Shown piece after piece: positions 34,164 through 42,101 of a DNA stretch of 49,444 nucleotides. The DNA is from CBDDRG01 sp051306415 (GTDB lineage: Bacteria; Pseudomonadota; Gammaproteobacteria; Pseudomonadales; Porticoccaceae): the NCBI GenBank assembly GCA_051306415.1, contig JBPPNE010000060.1, positions 1 to 49,444 on the forward strand, given 5' to 3'. How positions within the stretch are numbered: the first letter of the stretch is position 1; each line of letters starts with the position of its first letter. The notes beneath the pieces are model-generated. The model did not search any database. It saw only the letters and a list, made by a program, of their open reading frames with translations, and was not told the origin of the DNA. A program made the position numbers and the translations under genes.

Positions 34164-35340
34164 CCGCGGGCCCGGTGCCGGGGGCAAACAGCCGCACCAG
34201 CGGTCGGTGGCTGTCCGCCTGCGGATCGATCCGGCTCAGCCAGGGTTGCAGCTCGTGTCCACGCCAGCGCAGCGCGAGGCCCCAGAGTACGCGCGCCAAC
34301 AGCACCAGCGTGGAGATCAACGTCCAGGCCGCCACCAGCAGCAGGCCCGTGTCATTGCTGCCGGCAAGCCAAGCGATGCTGAGGATCAACAGGTTCGGGT
34401 TGCGGCGCGCCGTCACCAGGCGATTGACCGAATCAAAGGGTCGCCAGATGAACAGTGAGAACGGCGCGGCGAACTTGAAAGCGCCCTCGCACAGCCGTCC
34501 GCCCACATAGCCGGCAAAGATCACCCACAGCACATCCGCCAGTGGCGGCCCAAGCTGCCAGGATAGGCCGAGGCCCATCCCCCAGGCGAGGTACCAGAGC
34601 GGCGGATGCACCAGATCCAGGGCGTGGTCCAGAATGTTGCCCAAGTTGCTGGAAGTAAGCGTTACCCGCGCCAGCTTGCCATCGACGGTATCCAGAAATG
34701 TCATCAACCAGCCCGCCAGCAGGCCCCAGCCGTAGGCACCCTGCCAGAACCACCAGCCGGCGAGGATGGCGAACACATAGCTGCCGGCGGTAATCGCGTT
34801 AGGGCTGAGGCCGAGGCTGATGCACAGCTTTGTTGCCCAGCGCGCCGGCATCGGCCAGACCGCGCGGGTGATAAAGTCGGTGACGCCCTTGTAGGCCCCG
34901 CTGAACAATGCTTTCTCCAGGTGCCGGCGGTTGGTCGCCGACACCGGCGCGACCCAGGGTTTATCGAACTTGCGAAGTTTTGCCTGCAAGCCTTCGGCCA
35001 CCGCCGCCGGCAATACCGCCGCCAGCTCGGCCAGTGCCGGCCCGCTCAGTTGTGGCATGCCGTGCCAGCGGTAGGCATCGCTGCGGGCGGCGACGACGGT
35101 GCCGTCGCGGGGATCCTGCAGGGCAACGTCCGCGGCCTTCAGCAGACCGCGCAGCACGCGCTCGTCGTAGACGTAATCGGCGCGCAACAGCAGCACTTCG
35201 CCAGCGGGGGGTAGCGGCTGTCCGTGATCCAGCAGGCGCGTCTGCGGCAGGCTGCGTAACTGGCGCTCGAGACGTTGGCGGGGCGTCAACCCCCAAAGAC
35301 GGAGGTCGCAGTCGCCCACCAGATAAACATCCAGGGTCAT
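34156..35340 (-). CDS. CDP-alcohol phosphatidyltransferase with degenerate nucleotidyltransferase N-terminus
   Basis: A 394-residue two-part protein. The C-terminal membrane domain (about residues 165-380) has the full CDP-alcohol phosphotransferase motif: D217, D220, G221, A224, R225, G234, D238 and D242. These enzymes move a phospho-alcohol between CMP and an acceptor. The N-terminal 140 residues contain VLLLRADYVYDERVLRGLL, which resembles the FVLLNGDTLFDLPVLQRLL segment of the cytidylyltransferase at 37783, but the glycine-rich CTP-binding start is lost. The layout recalls bifunctional inositol-phosphate cytidylyltransferase/phosphotransferase enzymes. Start ATG 35340 fits the domain; the upstream extension is not coding-like. 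Confidence 0.82.
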   Translation of the reverse strand: MTLDVYLVGDCDLRLWGLTPRQRLERQLRSLPQTRLLDHGQPLPPAGEVLLLRADYVYDERVLRGLLKAADVALQDPRDGTVVAARSDAYRWHGMPQLSGPALAELAAVLPAAVAEGLQAKLRKFDKPWVAPVSATNRRHLEKALFSGAYKGVTDFITRAVWPMPARWATKLCISLGLSPNAITAGSYVFAILAGWWFWQGAYGWGLLAGWLMTFLDTVDGKLARVTLTSSNLGNILDHALDLVHPPLWYLAWGMGLGLSWQLGPPLADVLWVIFAGYVGGRLCEGAFKFAAPFSLFIWRPFDSVNRLVTARRNPNLLILSIAWLAGSNDTGLLLVAAWTLISTLVLLARVLWGLALRWRGHELQPWLSRIDPQADSHRPLVRLFAPGTGPADV

Positions 35341-35489
35341 GTGGAAATCTCGCAAATTGGCTGGCCAGAATGGCGGCGTAGTATAGTCATCGCATGCACC
35401 CACCGATACCGCGCGCCGGGCCTGACTCTGTGCTGGCGGAACGTGCCGCCCAATCCCACCGGAGCGCAAGCGGATTCACACGCGCAAGC

Positions 35490-36566
35490 TCATCCTCGGT
35501 CGAGCCGACCCACCAGCGCGAGCGCGGCGATCAGCAGGATCGCCGCGGGCACAACCCCGGCCAGCGGCGGACTCAGCTGGAATAGGACAGCGGCAGCGCC
35601 GACGATCTGGTTGATCAGATAAACGGCGAGGCCGGCGATAGCGCCGAGCGCCAAGCGGCCGCCGAGGGCCAGGTCGCGCCCGCGGCTGAAGGTGAACGGC
35701 ACCGCGAGCAGAATCATGGCGGCGGTCAGTATCGGCGCGCCGATCTTCTGCCACAGGGCGACGGCGTAGACTGCGGCCGGCTGCCCCATGCGGCGCAGAT
35801 CCTGGATGTAGCGGTAGAGCTGCCGCGGCGACAGGCTGGCGGCGGGAAGTGTCAGGTCGTCCAGACGTTTGGCGGGGATGATGGATTGCCATGGCAGTTC
35901 CGCCAGCTCTTCGGTAGTCTGCCCCGCCGCCGTCCAGCGCTTGAACAGCACGTCGTGGAGTTGCCACCAGCCGCCTTGGCGGATCTCGGCATAGCCGGCG
36001 TGGACGTACTCCTCCAGTCGGCTGTCCTCACCCAAGCGGAACAGCTCGATATCGACGGGAATGCGGCCCGCCCGCAGCTCGCCGACGCGCAGTATCTGGC
36101 GGCCGTCGCGGGCCCACAAGACGCTGCCAGTCAGCTGATCCTGCGTCGTGGACAGGGCCTGCATGCGCCAGTGCAGCGCTTTTTGTTGCAGCGGCGAAAC
36201 CACGAACTGGTCCGCTGCCGCCAGCGTCATGGCCAAGCCCAGCCCCGCCGCCAACGCCGGCATGCCAATGCGCGCGGTAGCCAGGCCCGCCGCCCGCAGG
36301 GCCGTCAGCTCGCCGTTCATCGACAGCTGGCCAAGCCCGGCGATGCCGCCCAACAGCGCGATGAAAGGGCACAGTTCGACCGCTCGCCGGGGCAGAGTCA
36401 TCGCCGTCACCTGCAACGCCTGCCACATCCGATAGCTGCCCTGGCCGACGTCGTCGAGCTCGTCGATCAAGTCGAGGAAGCCGAACAAGGGCAGCAGCAA
36501 GGCCGCGGCAGCGACGAAGCCCTTGCCGATGGTGCGGGCGATATAGCGGTCGACGATAGGCGTCAC
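35490..36566 (-). CDS. lptG: LptG-like permease (YjgP/YjgQ family)
   Basis: A 358-residue inner-membrane permease. The start GTG 36566 overlaps the lptF-like stop (GTGA). N-terminal helices begin at YIARTIGKGFVAAAALLLP; DLIDELDDVGQGSY, PRRAVELCPFIALLGGIAGL and GELTALRAAGLA are hallmarks of LptG. A periplasmic beta-jellyroll region (about residues 130-250) precedes three C-terminal helices. In the Lpt system LptFG with LptB2 extract LPS from the inner membrane. The copy here is in a sphingolipid locus without lptABC, so it may move the sphingolipid or be a paralogue; whether another lptFG exists in this genome cannot be seen. Confidence 0.85.
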   Translation of the reverse strand: MTPIVDRYIARTIGKGFVAAAALLLPLFGFLDLIDELDDVGQGSYRMWQALQVTAMTLPRRAVELCPFIALLGGIAGLGQLSMNGELTALRAAGLATARIGMPALAAGLGLAMTLAAADQFVVSPLQQKALHWRMQALSTTQDQLTGSVLWARDGRQILRVGELRAGRIPVDIELFRLGEDSRLEEYVHAGYAEIRQGGWWQLHDVLFKRWTAAGQTTEELAELPWQSIIPAKRLDDLTLPAASLSPRQLYRYIQDLRRMGQPAAVYAVALWQKIGAPILTAAMILLAVPFTFSRGRDLALGGRLALGAIAGLAVYLINQIVGAAAVLFQLSPPLAGVVPAAILLIAALALVGRLDRG

Positions 36567-37615
36567 AGCCTGTTGCTCCGGCCCATCAGCAGGACCAGGG
36601 CCGCCGCCATGAGCAGCGGGATCCACCACATGCCCGGCGACGGCGGCAAGCTGCCGTTTTCAATGAGATTTTTGAGCACGCCACCGGCATAGTAGATCAG
36701 CGCAAACACTGCCGTAACCGGCAACAGGTTGGAAAACTGCCCGCGGCGCGGCGGGATCCGGCTCAGCGGCACCGCCAGCAGTGCCAGCAGCAGCGCGGTC
36801 GGTCCGCGCGATAGCCGCCACTGTAGCTCGGCCCGTTCCGGCAGTGCCGTCGCTGTCACCAGCGTGGTGGTGGCGGCGGCCTTGCGCTTGTAGTCGATAG
36901 CGGCCTGGATCGGCTCCAGGTGAAGGGTCATCTGACCGAACCGCAGGGTATGGGCCTGTGCTCCACGCTGCTGCAGCGAATAGCTGAAACCGTCGCGCAG
37001 TTCCAGCACGGGATGCGCCGGATCCGGGTCCGCCAGCCAAGCCTCACGGGCGCTGATCAGATCGCTGCGCGCGCCGCCACTGTAGATCAGCACATCGTAG
37101 AGGCGGCGATCAGCGGCATCGATTCGTTTTGCCAAAATCATCCGGCCGGTGTCGGCGTTGACATTGAAGCGCTCGGCCTGCAGACGGGTCACGTCGAGAT
37201 CGGTCGCCTGCTGTGCTTCCAGTGCATAGGCCTCGGCATAGGCCCAGGGGCGTCCGTACACTGACAGCAGCGCCACCGCCACCGCCACCGGCAGCGCCAG
37301 CATCCCGACCGCGCGATATGCCCGTAGCGGGCCGATACCCGCCGCCGTCATGGCTGTCATCTCCTGGTCGTGGTGCAGCCGTCCCAGGCCAAGTACGACC
37401 GCCACATACAAGCCGACCGGCACCAGCACCTCCAGGGCGATCAGTACCCGATACCCGGTGATGCGTAGCACCGTGCCCAGACCGATGGCGCCATCGGCGG
37501 CGTCGTTAAGGTAGCGGCTCGCGGTGTAGCTGGCAAAAATGAATGTCAGCACGGCCAGCAACGCCAGCAGCGGCCGGCGCACTTCCTTCATGAGGTAGCG
37601 CTCGATCAGCAGCAT
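36563..37615 (-). CDS. lptF: LptF-like permease (YjgP/YjgQ family)
   Basis: A 350-residue partner of the LptG-like protein and the first gene of the minus-strand run. ATG 37615 gives the usual LptF N-terminus (MLLIERYLMKEVRRPLLALL). Features are three N-terminal helices, LGRLHHDQEMTAMTAAGIG on the cytoplasmic coupling side, a periplasmic domain with AERFNVNADTGRMILAKRID, and three C-terminal helices with LLALLAVPLSRIPPRRGQ. The 4-bp overlap with lptG shows co-translation. Sequence family is clear; the lipid carried is not. Confidence 0.85.
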   Translation of the reverse strand: MLLIERYLMKEVRRPLLALLAVLTFIFASYTASRYLNDAADGAIGLGTVLRITGYRVLIALEVLVPVGLYVAVVLGLGRLHHDQEMTAMTAAGIGPLRAYRAVGMLALPVAVAVALLSVYGRPWAYAEAYALEAQQATDLDVTRLQAERFNVNADTGRMILAKRIDAADRRLYDVLIYSGGARSDLISAREAWLADPDPAHPVLELRDGFSYSLQQRGAQAHTLRFGQMTLHLEPIQAAIDYKRKAAATTTLVTATALPERAELQWRLSRGPTALLLALLAVPLSRIPPRRGQFSNLLPVTAVFALIYYAGGVLKNLIENGSLPPSPGMWWIPLLMAAALVLLMGRSNRL

Positions 37616-37782
37616 CAGACAGAAAACCGGGTGCGAACCGCTGGGCGTGCAATCCAACTTCGACAACCAACTTGAGTTGCGACCGGCTCTTGCCGCAGCA
37701 TAGCGGCGCTACCGGCCGCTGCTCCCTCGGCGCGGCGGGTAATGCGTGACCCATTGGGAGCTGATCCACCAGGAGAAGTGTA

Positions 37783-38565
37783 TTGAGTTCTTCGAGCATG
37801 AAACATCAGCCAACACGAGCGCTGATCCTGAGCGCGGGCCAGGGGCGCCGCCTGCTGCCCTTCACGGCAAACCGTCCCAAGTGCCTGCTCGAACTCGATG
37901 GACTCACCGTCATCGAGCGACAGATCGACGGCTTGCGGGCGGCGGGCATCCGCGACGTCACCGTGGTAACCGGCTACGGCGTTGGACAGGTCGAACACGT
38001 GCTGCAGCGCCGCTATGGCACCGGCAGCATCGAGACCCTGTTCAATCCGTTCTACGAAGTCGCCGACAATCTCGCCAGTTGCTGGATGGCGCGGCAGGCG
38101 ATCGAGGGCACCTTCGTGCTGCTCAACGGCGACACGCTGTTTGACCTGCCGGTGCTGCAGCGGCTGCTGACGGCACCACCGCGGCCAATCACGCTGGCCA
38201 TCGACCGCAAGGCCAGTTATGACGCCGACGACATGAAGGTCTGCGTGGAAGGCGACCGGCTGACCCGGGTCGGCAAGACGCTGCCACTGGCCAGTGTCGA
38301 CGGCGAGTCGATCGGCATGATGTGTTTCCGCCCGCCAGGCAGCGCCCTGTTCCGCGACGCGCTGGAGCGGGCGATGCGGACACCGGAGGCGCTGCAGCGC
38401 TGGTACCTGAGCATCATTGACGAGCTCGCTGGCAGCACCGGGCAGGTGTTCGTGCAGTCCATCGAAGGCCTGGGCTGGGGCGAGCTGGACTTTCCGCACG
38501 ACTTGGAAGCAGCCCGCGGTCTGGTGCGCGACTGGGAGCGTAGAGCGGCGACCGATCACGGCTGA
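37783..38565 (+). CDS. phosphocholine-cytidylyltransferase-like nucleotidyltransferase
   Basis: A 260-residue LicC-like enzyme of the sugar-phosphate nucleotidyltransferase superfamily. The CTP-binding signature is ILSAGQGRRLLPFTANRPKC; the catalytic metal aspartate is in LLNGDTLFD; LFNPFYEVADNLASCWMA corresponds to the family block NPFYxxTNNLxSxWxA; GWGELDFPHDL supplies the second aspartate. It likely makes a CDP-activated head group (choline, glycerol or another alcohol). TTG 37783 is chosen because AGGAGAAG sits seven bases upstream, while the in-frame ATG 37798 is too far away. Divergent from lptF; its 3' end overlaps the opposite gene by 10 bp. Confidence 0.82.
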   Translation: MSSSSMKHQPTRALILSAGQGRRLLPFTANRPKCLLELDGLTVIERQIDGLRAAGIRDVTVVTGYGVGQVEHVLQRRYGTGSIETLFNPFYEVADNLASCWMARQAIEGTFVLLNGDTLFDLPVLQRLLTAPPRPITLAIDRKASYDADDMKVCVEGDRLTRVGKTLPLASVDGESIGMMCFRPPGSALFRDALERAMRTPEALQRWYLSIIDELAGSTGQVFVQSIEGLGWGELDFPHDLEAARGLVRDWERRAATDHG

Positions 38566-39383
38566 CACGGCGCAGCCGCGCGGGCGGCCAGCACCGCTTC
38601 CACAAGTTCGCGGTCGGCCGGGGTATCGACATCGACGGCGGCCTCTGCAAACGGTAGCACCACCGCGCCCAGGCGGACGCCCAGCCGCGCCGACAACTGC
38701 GCCAACGCCTGCTCCAGAGTCAACCGGCCAGCCAGGTAGCGCAACACCGCGACCCAGCCGAGCGCGCCCACCACCACCCGCCAAGGCCGCTTGCGCTGCT
38801 CCTCGACACGGCGCCAGAACGGTGCCAGCGGGCGGCTGCTCGCCGTGACGAAGGCAAACAGGTTGCAGCCGCAGTAGGGTCCGCCGCGCAGGCGGATGGC
38901 CGTCCTCCGGGTACCGGGAAAGCGCGCCTGCACCGTCTCCAGACGGGCGAGGCCGACCACGAAATCGCAACCGCTCGCCTGCGCTTCGCGCAGAAAAAAA
39001 TCGATCATGGCGGGGCTCAGCAGGGCATGATCGGCCGTGGTCAACAGCACTGGCTGGTGCGCCGGCTGCGCGTCCAGGCCACGCCAAGCGCTGGCGCTGG
39101 GGGAGTCGGCGGGGGGTAGCCAGCCGACCTGGCCGCCGGCGATCATCCGCTCCAGATCTGGATGCCCATGCAGCATCGCGCGCTGCGGTCCGACCAGGGT
39201 TACCCGGTCGATGCAGGGGCTTGCCGCCAGTGCCTGCAGCACCCGTTGCAGCATCGGCAGGCCGCCCACTGGTGCCAGTGCTTTGCACGGCACCCCGGCG
39301 ACGATCGCCACCGGATCATCGGCGTGGCGGTCCGCCGCCAACACCAGGGCGGCCCAGCGTTGCGGTTCAGCGTTCTTTTTCAT
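38556..39383 (-). CDS. MobA-like NTP-transferase domain protein
   Basis: A 275-residue protein with a MobA-like nucleotidyltransferase fold. The N-terminus WAALVLAADRHADDP lacks the standard GxGxR loop, while GVPCKALAPVGGLPML and VDVDTPADRELVEAVL are well kept. TTADHALLSPAMIDFF holds the metal-binding aspartate position. Substrate unknown; a head-group nucleotidyl transfer in the lipid pathway is possible. It is convergent with the LicC-like gene, and its ATG lies inside the 3' end of a decayed frame upstream. Confidence 0.7.
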   Translation of the reverse strand: MKKNAEPQRWAALVLAADRHADDPVAIVAGVPCKALAPVGGLPMLQRVLQALAASPCIDRVTLVGPQRAMLHGHPDLERMIAGGQVGWLPPADSPSASAWRGLDAQPAHQPVLLTTADHALLSPAMIDFFLREAQASGCDFVVGLARLETVQARFPGTRRTAIRLRGGPYCGCNLFAFVTASSRPLAPFWRRVEEQRKRPWRVVVGALGWVAVLRYLAGRLTLEQALAQLSARLGVRLGAVVLPFAEAAVDVDTPADRELVEAVLAARAAAPCQP

Positions 39384-39547
39384 AGGCTCGATAGCGCTTG
39401 TAAGGCTCGGCGCTGATGTGGTCGAGGACGTTGTGCATCGTCCCGATGGAGCTGGCCCGGGCGGCGGATGAAGGCATCGAGATCCGCGCGGGTATGCAGT
39501 GGCTTGATGACGGGAGACACGTCGAAGTTGGCAAAGGACGAATTCAC
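39367..39547 (-). pseudogene. remnant of an acyltransferase-like gene (possible GNAT-type ceramide synthase)
   Basis: Two pieces of protein-like sequence lie in different frames. The N-terminal piece starts at GTG 39547 and reads NFDVSPVIKPLHTRADLDAF then IRRPGQLHRDD, resembling the opening of certain GNAT proteins. The C-terminal piece, shifted in frame, reads IGTMHNVLDHISAEPYKRYR then AYEKER and stops at 39367, overlapping the start of the MobA-like gene by 17 bp, as real operon neighbours do. A gene of normal GNAT size would need several hundred codons, so a large internal deletion is inferred. Identity with the ceramide synthase is a guess based on the locus. Confidence 0.4.
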
Positions 39548-39731
39548 ATGCGGCCCGGGTTGTTGGTTGTGTTTAGCGGTTGTCCTGGAGTTACGCGTCG
39601 GCTGAACGGCGGCGTGCGGCCATAGTATCGAGTGTCCATGCCTTTGACACCACCGCCAGCGAGCACGGCAGCTTCTCGATCGGGAACAGAGATGCTTGGT
39701 AGAAGAAGCCAGGGCCTGACAGCCCTGAGTA

Positions 39732-39762
39732 TTGCTGTAATATGAACGTCTTGTGATATAAC
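39732..39762 (+). promoter_or_regulatory. candidate promoter of the HIT gene
   Basis: TTGCTG at 39732-39737 and an extended -10, TGATATAAC, at 39754-39762. The spacing is 19 bp, slightly long, but the extended -10 compensates. The HIT ATG is 15 bp beyond, so the leader would be very short. Confidence 0.4.
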
Positions 39763-39776
39763 GTCGAAGGGGTTGG

Positions 39777-40235
39777 ATGGTGGAATCTGTCGCGACTGAA
39801 GCGCTTTCACCGACCATGCGCAAGTTCGGTGCTCCAAATAGCACCCTACGCCACTATTCGCACTGGTCGGTGCTGCTACGCCCGCAGCAGATCACCCTCG
39901 GATCGCTGGTCCTGATCGCCCGGGAGGCGGCGACCGCATGGCCGATGCTCAGTGCCGCCGCCTTCGCGGAGCTCAAGTCGGTGACCGCGGACCTGGAGCA
40001 GGCGCTGAAGCAGGCGTTCAATAACGACAAGATCAATTACCTGATGTTGATGATGGTCGATCCCGACGTGCACTTTCACGTGATTCCGCGTTACGGCACC
40101 GCGCGCACGTTCGCCGGCCACGAGTTCACCGATGCGGGCTGGCCAGGCCCGCCCCGTCTGGACTTCCCCAATAAAACCAGCGACATCATTAACACTGCGT
40201 TAAGTGACGAGCTGATACGTTGCTGGCCAAAGTGA
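39777..40235 (+). CDS. HIT-family (histidine triad) protein
   Basis: A 152-residue HIT-fold protein. The triad region reads DVHFHVIPRY: the catalytic histidine and the next one are present, while the first histidine of the HxHxH pattern is replaced by aspartate. The block WSVLLRPQQITLGSLVLIAR is typical of the fold. HIT enzymes hydrolyse or transfer nucleoside monophosphates. In a locus rich in CDP chemistry it could process AMP- or CMP-linked intermediates; that is inference. AAGGGG precedes ATG 39777. It is the first plus-strand gene before aasR. Confidence 0.8.
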   Translation: MVESVATEALSPTMRKFGAPNSTLRHYSHWSVLLRPQQITLGSLVLIAREAATAWPMLSAAAFAELKSVTADLEQALKQAFNNDKINYLMLMMVDPDVHFHVIPRYGTARTFAGHEFTDAGWPGPPRLDFPNKTSDIINTALSDELIRCWPK

Positions 40236-40271
40236 CGCCTGCTGTCTCGCAAAAACATCAACGCCACAGCG

Positions 40272-40297
40272 AGGGCACTCCCGCGCGGGAATGCCCT
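40272..40297 (+). promoter_or_regulatory. perfect hairpin between HIT gene and aasR
   Basis: AGGGCA-C-TCCCG pairs with CGGGA-A-TGCCCT around CG, a strong stem 16 bp before the aasR ATG. No T-tract follows, so it is more likely an mRNA processing or attenuation structure than a classic terminator. It could lower read-through from the HIT gene. Confidence 0.5.
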
Positions 40298-40312
40298 GAA
40301 CGGATTTACTGA

Positions 40313-42076
40313 ATGACAGAACCATACATGACTGCCACACCCAGCCAGAGCCACTCCCTACCCCAGCGGCTAGCCAATTTTTCGACCCTGAGTGAGGCGT
40401 TGGACTACGCCGCCGAGGGGAGCGCTGGCGTCAACTTCTATGACAGCCGCTGCCGATTGACGGCGGTGGTTCCCTACGCTGAGCTTCGACAGGAGGCGCT
40501 GACAATAGCACGACGTTTGCGTGGACTGGGCTTGCGGCGGGGCGACCGGGTCGCGCTGATCGCCGACACCGCGCCGGCATTCATGGCGATCTTCTATGGC
40601 TGCCAGTACACCGGCTTGGTGCCGGTGCCACTGCCGGTCCCGGCTGGCCTGGGAAGCCGGGACATCTACATCGATCGATTGCGGGGGCTGCTTGAAAGCT
40701 GCGGCGCTGCCGTTATCGTCGCCCCCGCCGAGATGCTGCCACTGGCTGCTGATGCCGCCGCCGGGCTGCCGTTGACCTTCATGGGTTCCGCCAAAGACCT
40801 CGGGGCTTGCGCACTCACGGCGGCCGCGCTGGAGGCGTCGCGACCGGACGAGCTCGCCTATCTGCAGTACACCTCCGGCAGCACCTGCTTCCCGCGCGGC
40901 GTGATGGTGACCCAGCAGGCGGTCATGGCGAATCTGCGGGGCATCGTCGGGCCGGCGGGGCTGGCGCTTCGCCCCGATGATCGCGCCATCTCTTGGCTGC
41001 CGTTCTACCATGACATGGGGTTGGTCGGCTTCGTACTCGGCCCGATGGTGTCACAGCTGTCGGCGGACTATATGGGTACCCGCGACTTCGCGATGCGACC
41101 GCGGCAGTGGCTGCGGCTGATCAGCGAGAACCGGGCCACCATCGCGTTCGCGCCGCCGTTCGGCTATGACCTGTGCGCCCGTCGCATGCGCTCCGACGAA
41201 GTGGAACGCCTAGATCTGTCCTGCTGGCGAGTCGCCGGGGTGGGGGCCGAGCCGGTCCGTTCGGGCATCCTTCATCAGTTTGCCGCGCTGATGGCCCCAG
41301 CAGGGTTCGATTGCCGCGCCTTCCTGCCTTCCTACGGACTGGCAGAGGCCGCTTTGGCGGTCAGCTTCGCCCGTCAGGGCGTCGGCGTGCAGACCGATCG
41401 GGTCGACCGTCTGGAGCTGGAGCGTCATGGCCGCGCTGTCCTTTGCAACGGTGATCGCGACGTCGCGAGCACTTTCGTCAACTGCGGCCGCGTGCTCCCC
41501 GGCCATGAGCTGGTCATCCGCGATGACGCCGACAGACTACTGCCCGAAGGTCAGATCGGCCGGATCAAGGTGCGCGGGCCCAGCGTGATGGCCGGCTACT
41601 TCAACGATCCCGCCAGTACCCGCGAGGTGCTCGACGAGGCGTGCTGGCTCGATACCGGCGATCTCGGCTATCTGCGCGGCGGTGAACTGTTCATCACCGG
41701 ACGCCGCAAGGATCTCATCATCGTCCATGGCCGCAATATCTGGCCCGAGGATCTCGAACATTTGGCGGAGCGTCAGCCGGAGGTCCGCACCGGCGATGCC
41801 ATCGCCTTTCTGGTGCCCGGCGATCCCGAGCCGCAGGTGGTCGTGCAGGTGGAGTGCCGGCTGACCGCACCGGAAGCGCGCGCGGACCTGGCGGACCGCC
41901 TGGCCAAGCTGATCGTCAGCGATTTCGGTGTCCGCTGCCTGGTGCGGCTGGTGCCGCTGCACTCGCTGCCGCGCACGTCCTCGGGCAAGCGCTCTCGTGC
42001 CGAGGCTCGCCAACGCTTTCTGCAGCGGCCGGCTACCGGCGGCGACACCCTGGAGCTGGCCGCCGCGGCTGGCTAG
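40313..42076 (+). CDS. aasR: fatty acyl-AMP ligase (sphingolipid acyl-activating enzyme)
   Basis: A 587-residue ANL-superfamily ligase of the FAAL type. The AMP-binding motif is LQYTSGSTCFPRGVMV near residue 183; SWLPFYHDMGLVGFVLGP is a FAAL hallmark; AFLPSYGLAEAALAVSF and WLDTGDLGYLRGGELFITG follow; GRNIWPEDLEHLAE is the hinge to the small C-terminal domain. In Caulobacter AasR activates a fatty acid and loads it onto AcpR for the serine palmitoyltransferase. The gene order aasR-cerR-acpR-spt here supports that role. No clear ribosome-binding site precedes ATG 40313. Confidence 0.85.
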   Translation: MTEPYMTATPSQSHSLPQRLANFSTLSEALDYAAEGSAGVNFYDSRCRLTAVVPYAELRQEALTIARRLRGLGLRRGDRVALIADTAPAFMAIFYGCQYTGLVPVPLPVPAGLGSRDIYIDRLRGLLESCGAAVIVAPAEMLPLAADAAAGLPLTFMGSAKDLGACALTAAALEASRPDELAYLQYTSGSTCFPRGVMVTQQAVMANLRGIVGPAGLALRPDDRAISWLPFYHDMGLVGFVLGPMVSQLSADYMGTRDFAMRPRQWLRLISENRATIAFAPPFGYDLCARRMRSDEVERLDLSCWRVAGVGAEPVRSGILHQFAALMAPAGFDCRAFLPSYGLAEAALAVSFARQGVGVQTDRVDRLELERHGRAVLCNGDRDVASTFVNCGRVLPGHELVIRDDADRLLPEGQIGRIKVRGPSVMAGYFNDPASTREVLDEACWLDTGDLGYLRGGELFITGRRKDLIIVHGRNIWPEDLEHLAERQPEVRTGDAIAFLVPGDPEPQVVVQVECRLTAPEARADLADRLAKLIVSDFGVRCLVRLVPLHSLPRTSSGKRSRAEARQRFLQRPATGGDTLELAAAAG

Positions 42077-42101
42077 AGCCTGATACCGCCCTCTGCGCCT
42101 G

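Noticed and set aside
37615..39288. 557-codon minus-strand open frame
   Set aside because: It runs antisense to the LicC-like gene and out of frame through the MobA-like gene, both of which have clear motifs.
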